Assembly: GCA_965372355.1 (NCBI GenBank)
Contig: CBDVBZ010000066.1
Span: 1 to 19,360 of the forward strand
Direction of reading: 5' to 3'
Origin: CBDVBZ01 sp965372355
GTDB taxonomy: Bacteria; Krumholzibacteriota; Krumholzibacteriia; WVZY01
DNA length: 19,360 bases
This document shows positions 6,874 to 14,259 of this stretch, piece by piece; the first letter of the stretch is position 1; each line of letters opens with the position of its first letter. Both the position numbers and the translations under genes were made by a program. Under the pieces are notes generated by a model. It was given only the letters and a program-made list of their open reading frames with translations, was not told the DNA's origin and searched no databases.

Positions 6874-9800
6874 ATGTCGGGTAAGAAAAAACATATACGG
6901 TTACACAGGGCACTGACACTGATTCTTGCGATCGTGCTCACCATCGTCATAGCGGCCGTGGTTTTCCGACGAAGCGGGCTGCTCTCCTATCAGCTCAGCT
7001 CCTACATCAACGAGCACTACCTCAAAGACACACCGTTTCAGTTTTCGTGCGGAAAGATAGACTGGGATATCGTTGGCCACATCTCGATCGCGGACCCCGC
7101 GCTTCGCTATCGGGATGGCGGCCGCCGCGTCGATATGTTTCGAGCGAGGCAGATTGCCGTTGATTACAGTCTGGTTCAGGTACTCAAGCTCAGGATGATC
7201 GTGAGGAATCTGGAGATGGAGGATGTGAACATCAACATCCTCGTGGACGATGAGGGCAAACCCATCCTGCCCGTACTGCCGAGCTCGGAGGGGACGTCGA
7301 GCGTCGACGTTCTGCCACACGTCGTCATCGACCAGTTCTCGATCCGTGACCTGAATATGACCTTCGAGAGCGGTGGTGAGACAACGCATTTCAGCAATGC
7401 CAGCGTGTTGGGTTCACTGAGCTACATACAGGGTGAGGGAGAGATCGAAATCCGCAGGGGAATGGTTCATCTCGAAGAGAGCGATCTGGCGCTTCGTCCG
7501 ATCGTGCTCAAATGCCGTTTTGGACCCGCTGGGATTGTCATCAAAGATCTTCAGCTGCGGACCGACTTGTCTTTTGTGAGGCTCAGCGGGCGTTACAGGG
7601 ATGGGCGACTCTACCACGTTCAGGGGGTCTTCAATCCACTCGATCTCAAAGACATCTCGGCGTTGGGTCTTGCGAACGAGAAGGGAGAGCTGGGCGGGAA
7701 TATCGTCGTCGAGGGGACTGTGGATTCCCTGACCGTCCGCGGGAGCCTGACGGGCAAAGCGCTGGGGCTCGCATTCAGCGGTTTGACCCTGGAGGGCGCA
7801 GTCTTCCCGGACCGGGTCCACCTCACCCACGTGGGGGGTGCGATTTTTGGCAGCCGCTTGAACGGTGAGGTCACGTACGACCGGAAAAACGGCAACTACG
7901 CGTTTTCGGGTGTATGCGAGGGACTTGATATTTCCCATGGATTCGTCGAGGGGGATGTGCCGGAAACCGATCTCAACGGTTTTGTCTCCCTCGAATTCGA
8001 CGCACGCCAAGCGGCCTACGAGATCAGGGGTGATCTTCGGCGTTCGACCATAGAAGGTTTCGAGAGCGATGAAATCCAGTGCCGGCTGGCGTATCAGGAA
8101 TCGACGGGGTTGAGGATCCGGTCTGCGAGGCTGGCGCGGTCGGGTTTCGAGCTGTCGGGTTCGGGGACGCTCAACGCCGACGGAGAGATCGAGCTGATCC
8201 TGGCGCTCGCGGGTGACAGTCTGGACTATATGATGGATTACGTGTCATTGCCGAGGATCGGCGGCCGGGCGGATCTCAAGGGCCGGTTGGTCGGACCTCT
8301 CGACCGGTTTCAGTTGAACTTGAACGGAACCTGGCAAGATCTGACGTATCTGACCGGGACGATCGACAGCAGCCGGGTCTATGCGGAGGCCAGACATGTT
8401 GGGAGCGACGATCTGCTGGCGACGATCGATATTCAGGGGCGCCATCTCGAGCTGGGCGAAAGGCTGTTCGAAGAACCGCACGTTCTCATCCGCGCGAACA
8501 CCGATGAGGTCCTCATCCGCGATTTCAGCTTCTCCAAAGGCGACACGTTCATTACGTCGGACTTTCAGGTACTGCCCGGGGAAGAGTCGAGCACAGTGCG
8601 GATCAAACATCTTGTCGTGCGGATGCCGCACTCGAACTGGGTAAACGAAAAGCCCGCCACGCTTGTCTTGTACGAGCAGTCGGCCAATCTAGATACATTG
8701 ATGCTGAGATCGATCGGGCGTCGGATCGGCGTCGTCGGCGACTACCGGATGGGTGATCGTACGCTCGATGTCGATGGCTGGGGACAAGGGATCGATCTGC
8801 AGCTGATACGGGAGGCGTTGGGTTTGCCGTTTCCGCTGGACGGGATCGGGGGGTTCGAGACCCACATTCACGGCGATATCGATAACCCTCTGATAGACCT
8901 GAAGGTCAGTCTGACCGGAGGCGCGATCGACAGTCTCGCATTCGACACGCTGACGTTCGGAGGCGGTTTCTCGCAAGCAGGTTACTATGTCGACAGTCTG
9001 ATTGTCGTCGACCGAACGGACTCGTTGATTCTGCGCGGCTCGTGGGAATACATGGATTCGCCGTTCACGGTGGCTCGAGACGGACTGCGGAGAGAGATCG
9101 CACAAGACGCGTCCGTTTCCATCGCGGCACGCGGTCACCGGTTTTCTCTGGCGTCGTTATTGCGGACCGCGCACCGGCGCCCCTTCTGGGGAGGGTCATT
9201 CGATGGATCGGTTGACATAGAGAACACCCTGGCCAGCCCGCACCTGCGGATCGCGGGTCAGCTGGTGTCGCGCCCCGAGGACAGATATCAGCTGCCGCCG
9301 ATAACGACCGATTTGACATACAAGGACGGTACCCTCTCGATCGGTACGATCGACTTCGATGACGGACGTACATCCGGGCGGGCATCGGGAAGCCTCGGCA
9401 TGGATTTGAACCTCGTAGAGGGGCTGGCGTTGGGGGACGACAGGCCGATTGAGATCGATATCACGGTGTCGTCAAGTGACCTGTCTGCCGTCGCCGGATA
9501 TTTCAAACCGATCGCCTCATCCGGGGGCAAACTATCGGGGCAGGTTCGAATCGGTGGAACCCCGGCGGACATCGAGTATTCGGGTTCGATAAAGCTCAAG
9601 GATGGCGTCCTCAAGCTCATGGGGTTACCGGAGGTTTACAGCAACGCAGCCGCCGACGTGCAGCTGGCCGGCCACGAGATACAGCTGCGGTCGCTGAGCG
9701 GGGAGGTCGGCAAAAAGGGGCGCTTTAGCGGATCCGGCACCGCGCAGATCGACCGATTCCGGCTGGGGAGCTACGATCTGTCGCTCAATCTTACCGATTA

Positions 9801-10794
9801 CACACTCCAGGCCATCAGAGACTTCGAAGCGACCCTGGGAGGACGGGTCCGCATCCAATCGGTGCCGGGGGACGACGGGCCAATCCCGATGATCACCGGG
9901 CAGGTCGAAGCCAAGCAAGCCGTCATTACCAAACCGATCGCGGGTGAGGAGGGGCCGCCCTCGACCGTCAGCCTGCCGACGGAATCACCGTCGTGGATGT
10001 GCAACATCGATATCGAAGCGCCCAACAACGCCTGGGTTCGCAACACGGATCTGAACATGGAACTCGGCGGGGATGTGATCATCAAGCGCGACACAAAGGG
10101 ATTGTACTTCCGCGGTGACCTTTCCGTGTTGAGAGGGTCGTACACGCTCTACAACAACAAGTTTCGAATCACGGATGGCCGAATCGACTTCTCTACGGCG
10201 ACGACGCTACGACCCGATATCAGTCTGAGCGCGTATACCCCGCACCGGGTCGCGGGACAGCAGGAACGCCGGATCTTTCTCGATCTTACGTGGCCCTCGG
10301 ACAAGGAAGAGCCGACCATCGCCTTGAGCTACGATGCACCCGGCTACAGCGAGACCGACCTGTGGAAGATGCTGGGCGGGCAGGTCGTCACCGGGGACGG
10401 GAGCCCGGCGTCGGCGGGCGCCTTTGGCGCGGCGACGGGAACCGCGCAAAACCTGGCATCCAACTACCTGGAACGGATCTTGAATGCACAGATGCGAGAT
10501 GTGACGGTTGAGGTCGAATCCCGACCGCTGTCCGGCACGCAAGACGGTCGAAACGGGGATCGCGAGCTGACCATCGCCGTTGGGCGGTACCTGTCCGAAG
10601 ATCTGTATCTAAAGTACCAACAAGGACTTAGTGCGGGAGGTGCCAGGGAGGTCGAAATCGAGTACCGGATCAGCAACCTCTTTCTCCTGAGGTCGGAGAT
10701 CATTAAGCACCACGGACCCAAGGGGATATCCGGGAGCAGCCGCCGTACCACCGATGAGATCAATTTCGACCTCAAATTCCGGATCGAATACTAG
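6874..10794 (+). CDS. tamB: TamB / AsmA-like translocation and assembly module protein
   Basis: TamB proteins are long inner-membrane-anchored beta-groove proteins that span the periplasm, pair with an Omp85 partner and are implicated in outer-membrane protein assembly and phospholipid transport. The 1306-residue product (E. coli TamB is about 1260) has a Lys/Arg-rich start, one membrane helix (about 13-31) and a very long run of amphipathic strands. From about residue 990 comes a TamB C-terminal (DUF490) domain with GLYFRGDLSVLRGSYTLYNN, then FRITDGRIDFS and RPDISLSAY. The end, VEIEYRISNLFLLRSE then FDLKFRIEY, is also typical. It begins nine bases after the Omp85 stop with no clear Shine-Dalgarno, suggesting translational coupling and a functional pair. 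The family call is firm; the cargo (protein or lipid) is not decided by sequence. Confidence 0.92.
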   Translation: MSGKKKHIRLHRALTLILAIVLTIVIAAVVFRRSGLLSYQLSSYINEHYLKDTPFQFSCGKIDWDIVGHISIADPALRYRDGGRRVDMFRARQIAVDYSLVQVLKLRMIVRNLEMEDVNINILVDDEGKPILPVLPSSEGTSSVDVLPHVVIDQFSIRDLNMTFESGGETTHFSNASVLGSLSYIQGEGEIEIRRGMVHLEESDLALRPIVLKCRFGPAGIVIKDLQLRTDLSFVRLSGRYRDGRLYHVQGVFNPLDLKDISALGLANEKGELGGNIVVEGTVDSLTVRGSLTGKALGLAFSGLTLEGAVFPDRVHLTHVGGAIFGSRLNGEVTYDRKNGNYAFSGVCEGLDISHGFVEGDVPETDLNGFVSLEFDARQAAYEIRGDLRRSTIEGFESDEIQCRLAYQESTGLRIRSARLARSGFELSGSGTLNADGEIELILALAGDSLDYMMDYVSLPRIGGRADLKGRLVGPLDRFQLNLNGTWQDLTYLTGTIDSSRVYAEARHVGSDDLLATIDIQGRHLELGERLFEEPHVLIRANTDEVLIRDFSFSKGDTFITSDFQVLPGEESSTVRIKHLVVRMPHSNWVNEKPATLVLYEQSANLDTLMLRSIGRRIGVVGDYRMGDRTLDVDGWGQGIDLQLIREALGLPFPLDGIGGFETHIHGDIDNPLIDLKVSLTGGAIDSLAFDTLTFGGGFSQAGYYVDSLIVVDRTDSLILRGSWEYMDSPFTVARDGLRREIAQDASVSIAARGHRFSLASLLRTAHRRPFWGGSFDGSVDIENTLASPHLRIAGQLVSRPEDRYQLPPITTDLTYKDGTLSIGTIDFDDGRTSGRASGSLGMDLNLVEGLALGDDRPIEIDITVSSSDLSAVAGYFKPIASSGGKLSGQVRIGGTPADIEYSGSIKLKDGVLKLMGLPEVYSNAAADVQLAGHEIQLRSLSGEVGKKGRFSGSGTAQIDRFRLGSYDLSLNLTDYTLQAIRDFEATLGGRVRIQSVPGDDGPIPMITGQVEAKQAVITKPIAGEEGPPSTVSLPTESPSWMCNIDIEAPNNAWVRNTDLNMELGGDVIIKRDTKGLYFRGDLSVLRGSYTLYNNKFRITDGRIDFSTATTLRPDISLSAYTPHRVAGQQERRIFLDLTWPSDKEEPTIALSYDAPGYSETDLWKMLGGQVVTGDGSPASAGAFGAATGTAQNLASNYLERILNAQMRDVTVEVESRPLSGTQDGRNGDRELTIAVGRYLSEDLYLKYQQGLSAGGAREVEIEYRISNLFLLRSEIIKHHGPKGISGSSRRTTDEINFDLKFRIEY

Positions 10795-10811
10795 CCATTC
10801 GGCCGTTTTTT
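10780..10811 (+). terminator. Intrinsic terminator overlapping the tamB stop
   Basis: CGG (10780-10782) plus TCGAAT (10784-10789) pair with ATTCGG (10797-10802) plus CCG (10803-10805), with A10783 bulged, one T-G pair and a 7-nt loop. Six T residues follow directly (10806-10811). The tamB stop codon TAG (10792-10794) lies in the loop. This would end the rseP/Omp85/tamB transcript and separate it from the next gene. Confidence 0.6.
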
Positions 10812-10830
10812 CCCTTTGAGCAACCGCCTC

Positions 10831-10859
10831 TGGATACTTATTTTAGATTATATTATAAT
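10831..10859 (+). promoter_or_regulatory. Promoter for the peptidase-propeller-Omp85 gene
   Basis: TATAAT, the exact -10 consensus, lies at 10854-10859, with TGGATA (four of six matches to TTGACA) at 10831-10836 and a 17-base spacer. It sits in an AT-rich island (about 10838-10866) that contrasts sharply with the GC-rich surroundings and follows the terminator. Transcription would start near 10866 and leave a leader of about 50 nt before the TTG start at 10915. Confidence 0.5.
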
Positions 10860-10914
10860 TATATAGGCGAGGGGGTTCGGTGGAGACGCCTATTGCCCCG
10901 GAAAGGAAAGCGCC

Positions 10915-13900
10915 TTGCGCCCGAGAGCAACGCCAATCCTGACACTTACAGCGCTCATTCTTCTCCTGCTGATCGCGATTCCTGCGCAGGCCCAGTTCGG
11001 CCGTAACAAGATCCAGTACAGGGATCTCAATTGGCAGATTCTCGAGACTCCCCACTTCGAGATCCATTTCTACCAGGGAAGCGAGAGTTTTGCGATAAGG
11101 ACCGGTCTTGTGCTCGAGGACGGGTACAAGATGCTCTCGGAGAAGCTCCACATCACGCTTCCGTGGCGGGTACCGGTCATTCTCTATGCCTCCCACAACG
11201 ATTTCCTCCAGACCAATATCCAGCTGAGCCTGATCCCGGAGGGCGTGCAGGCGTTCGCGGAGCCGTCCCGCAAGCGGATCGTGGTGCCCTTTACCGGTTC
11301 GTTCCCTGCGTTTGCGCACACGGCGATCCATGAGCTGGCGCACGTCTTTACATTCCAGATCGTATATAACCGTTTGATGGACAACGTCTTCTCGCGGAAC
11401 GCCCTGTTCGGGATGCCGCTGTGGATTGCCGAGGGTATTGCCGAGTATCTCGCCGTCGGTTGGGACGTCGAGTCCGACATGTTCATTCGCGATGCGGTGA
11501 TCCACGACTATCTTCCCGATCTGCGCTATGCGTACGGGTTCATGGTGTACAAGGGCGGTCAGGCGGCATTCAACTACATCGAAGAGACCTACGGCCGGGA
11601 GAAGGTCCTTGAGATCATCCAGGCGTTGGCGGTCACGCGCAGTGCCGACGGCTCGCTGGAGAGGACGATCGGGTTGAACACGAAGGAGTTCAGCGCGAAA
11701 TGGCTCAAAGCGATGCGCAAGCACTACTGGCCGATGTACGGCGACAAGACCGAAGTCTCGGATCTCGGCCGCCGCTTGACCAACCATGAAAAGGAGCGCG
11801 GCGCGTACAATGTCAAACCGGTGATGTCACCGGACGGCGAGAGAATCGCGTTTTTCTCGGATCGCGGAGGCGGGCTGATATCGATCTACGTCATGGAGAC
11901 GATCGACGGCAAGATTCAGAGAAAACTCGTAACGGGCGCGAAGTCCGACAGGTTCGAATCGCTTCATTTCTACACGAGCAGTCTCGCATGGAGCCCGGAT
12001 GGTGACTACATCGCCTTCGTTGCGAAATCCGGCGGGCGGGACAAGATCTACATCGTGGACTCCAACAGGGGAAGGGTCAAAAAGAAGATCGACATCAAAT
12101 CCGATGGCCTCGCGTCGCCGACATGGGCGCCCCAAGGAGACCGGATCTGCGTATCGGCCGTTTTTGGCGGACAGACCGATCTTCTACTGGTTGATGTCGA
12201 GACGGGTGATTACAAGCGTCTGACATACGATATCGCCGATCAGCTCAACCCTCGTTTCTTTCCCGACGGCAAGCGGATCGCGTTCGGCTACTATGCCGAT
12301 AGGACACCGCCGGTGCCCGACGATCTCTCAGCGGCGGCGAGAAGAACGCTCCACGAGATGGATTTTCTGTCCGACAACCTTCGCAAGCACGTGACGCTGG
12401 ACATCTGGGAGATGAACATCGAGACACTGGTCGCCAGACCGCTCGTCGAGACCGAAGGGGACGATCAGAGTCCCGTCGTCTTCGATGGCGGGCGCAAGAT
12501 GGCGTTCACCTCCGATGTTACCGGTATCCGCAACCTCTATGTAGCCGATCTGGAAACGGGTCACTACCGGCGCGTGACCGATGTTCTCAGCGGTATCCAC
12601 ACGCCGGATGTCAACGAGGCTAACAATCGTGTGACGTTCGCCGCATTTGTCGGGGGCGGCTATGACATCTATGTCTCGGATGAGCTCGACGAACTGCTGA
12701 GGCAGAACTTCGACGTGACGCCAACGAAGATCGAGACAATCACCCGAGCGACAAAGAGAAACACACGGGCGAAGAAGATCAGCGGCGGCCAGGCGGGTAT
12801 TCCCCTGGCGACGGTCCTGTCGAAGGCCACGCCTGAGCCGGATGTCAGACCGGACATCGAGGATCTCGTTTACTCGGTGACAGATGACGACACGACCGGA
12901 AAAGAAATCGATGTTGCGCCGCGTGGGCAGGGCGCGACGGTGATCGACGGGTCGGAACCACAGATCGCGGTGACCGAGGCACGCGGGAAAGGGAGGCAAC
13001 CGGTAGAGGGTCTCGAGAGACCGGTAACGGGAGACGAACCGGTCGATCACGGCGGCAGTGTCAAACCGTACCGTTTCAAACTGGCCCCGGACTATATCGG
13101 CCAGGGAGGCGGGCTGTACTTCTCGACCGGGTTCGGGTTTGGGCTGGCCAACACGATCGCGATGAGTGACATGCTCGGTAACCATCGCGTGGTCATCTCG
13201 TTCAACATCTACCGGGATATCGCGGACTCCGATCTGCTCGGTGTGTACTACTATCTGAAAAAGCGCATCAATTACGGGTTTGGCGCTTTTCAATACAAGA
13301 ACTATCTCAACAGCCGGGTAACGTCGGTTGGTGAGTCCTTCTCGACCCACAAGCTGTTTACAGAGCGGAACTACGGTATTTTTGGCCTCATCAGCTATCC
13401 GTTCGATACGTTCAACCGGGCGGATCTCGAGTTGACCGCGTTCGTCTCGGAGCGTCAGTTCTTCGAAGAACAGATCATTGATCCACGGACCGGGTCGATC
13501 GTTTATCAGGAATCGGAGAAATCGACGCGCCATCTGATCGAGCCGACGATTTCGTTTGTGCACGACGCCTCGTTTTTTAGCTACTTCGGCCCGATCGATG
13601 GCTCCCGGTATATCGTGAGCGTGTCCAAAGGCTTTGGCGTCAACGATTCCGGTGTGTCGCGGTCTACGCTGTATCTCGATTATCGCAGGTACAAAAAGCT
13701 GTTCCATCGCAACTCGCTCGCTGCGCGCGTGGCGTTCGCGGCCAGCGAGGGTGACGACCCGCGGCACTTCTTTATCGGCGGTCCGTCGACGCTCCGCGGT
13801 TACGATTACCTGAGTCTCAGCGGCACGCGTTTTGCGTTGTTTAGCCTCGAGTACCGTTTTCCGTTCCTCGATGCCCTGATCTTTGGCTGGCCGGGTCGGT

Positions 13901-14145
13901 GGGGTCTTGGCAACATGAGGGGCTCGGTGTTCTTTGATGCCGGCGCCACGTGGGACAAGGGCAACTTCACGCCGTTCGAGACGGTCAATCGCCGGTTCCA
14001 GACCCGCGATGTGCTCGCGAACATCGGTGGCGGCCTGTCGTTCTACTTCGGGTATTTCCTGCTCAACTTTCAGCTGGCGTACCAGACCGACCTGCAGACG
14101 ATCGGGCACAGCCAGTTCTACTTCTTTATTGGTCCGGGCTGGTAG
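10915..14145 (+). CDS. Gluzincin peptidase - TolB-like propeller - Omp85 barrel fusion
   Basis: A 1076-residue outer-membrane protein with three joined modules. Residues 1-26 are a signal peptide ending AQA. Residues about 35-280 resemble peptidase MA-type metalloproteases: ETPHFEIHF near the start, HELAH (139-143) for zinc and catalysis, and LWIAEGIAEYLA with Glu173 as likely third ligand. Residues about 298-600 hold six PD40/TolB-like propeller repeats (MSPDGERIAFFSD, WSPDGDYIAFVA, WAPQGDRICVSA, FFPDGKRIAFGY and two more degenerate), with an insertion at about 461-498. A charged linker (about 601-715) leads to a barrel (about 718-1076) with the Omp85 loop motif GGPSTLRGYDYLSL (Arg961), VFFDAGATW and a terminal Trp. 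No POTRA domains are seen. The TTG start has an AGGA seven bases upstream (10904-10907). It follows its own predicted promoter. Substrate and role are unknown; secretion, processing or quality control of envelope proteins is inference. Confidence 0.9.
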   Translation: MRPRATPILTLTALILLLLIAIPAQAQFGRNKIQYRDLNWQILETPHFEIHFYQGSESFAIRTGLVLEDGYKMLSEKLHITLPWRVPVILYASHNDFLQTNIQLSLIPEGVQAFAEPSRKRIVVPFTGSFPAFAHTAIHELAHVFTFQIVYNRLMDNVFSRNALFGMPLWIAEGIAEYLAVGWDVESDMFIRDAVIHDYLPDLRYAYGFMVYKGGQAAFNYIEETYGREKVLEIIQALAVTRSADGSLERTIGLNTKEFSAKWLKAMRKHYWPMYGDKTEVSDLGRRLTNHEKERGAYNVKPVMSPDGERIAFFSDRGGGLISIYVMETIDGKIQRKLVTGAKSDRFESLHFYTSSLAWSPDGDYIAFVAKSGGRDKIYIVDSNRGRVKKKIDIKSDGLASPTWAPQGDRICVSAVFGGQTDLLLVDVETGDYKRLTYDIADQLNPRFFPDGKRIAFGYYADRTPPVPDDLSAAARRTLHEMDFLSDNLRKHVTLDIWEMNIETLVARPLVETEGDDQSPVVFDGGRKMAFTSDVTGIRNLYVADLETGHYRRVTDVLSGIHTPDVNEANNRVTFAAFVGGGYDIYVSDELDELLRQNFDVTPTKIETITRATKRNTRAKKISGGQAGIPLATVLSKATPEPDVRPDIEDLVYSVTDDDTTGKEIDVAPRGQGATVIDGSEPQIAVTEARGKGRQPVEGLERPVTGDEPVDHGGSVKPYRFKLAPDYIGQGGGLYFSTGFGFGLANTIAMSDMLGNHRVVISFNIYRDIADSDLLGVYYYLKKRINYGFGAFQYKNYLNSRVTSVGESFSTHKLFTERNYGIFGLISYPFDTFNRADLELTAFVSERQFFEEQIIDPRTGSIVYQESEKSTRHLIEPTISFVHDASFFSYFGPIDGSRYIVSVSKGFGVNDSGVSRSTLYLDYRRYKKLFHRNSLAARVAFAASEGDDPRHFFIGGPSTLRGYDYLSLSGTRFALFSLEYRFPFLDALIFGWPGRWGLGNMRGSVFFDAGATWDKGNFTPFETVNRRFQTRDVLANIGGGLSFYFGYFLLNFQLAYQTDLQTIGHSQFYFFIGPGW

Positions 14146-14259
14146 CCCGCGTCCTCAACCCTTTTCAAGTAACCCGTTGTTGATCCATTGCCGGATTGCG
14201 GTTAAGCTCTTGGCTTGCCGCGCGGGGTGCCCCGCACGTTCCTTGAGCGAGTACCCATC
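14146..14259. other. Intergenic gap with one GC hairpin
   Basis: No gene is visible. GCGGG (14222-14226) and CCCGC (14231-14235) flank GTGC as a short strong hairpin, without a following T-run. It could be a leader structure or part of a factor-dependent terminator for the fusion gene. A helicase start at TTG 14215 would place the hairpin inside coding sequence. No convincing promoter was found. Confidence 0.4.

Noticed and set aside
12328..14109. 593-codon open frame on the minus strand
   Set aside because: It lies wholly antisense to the fusion gene, whose plus-strand protein has clear peptidase, propeller and barrel motifs. The antisense translation is Arg/His/Val-rich with no recognisable family, a typical by-product of GC-biased codon use.
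14222..14235. Hairpin before the helicase gene as an intrinsic terminator
   Set aside because: The stem is short with a 2-4 nt loop and is followed by ACGTTCC, not a T-run.
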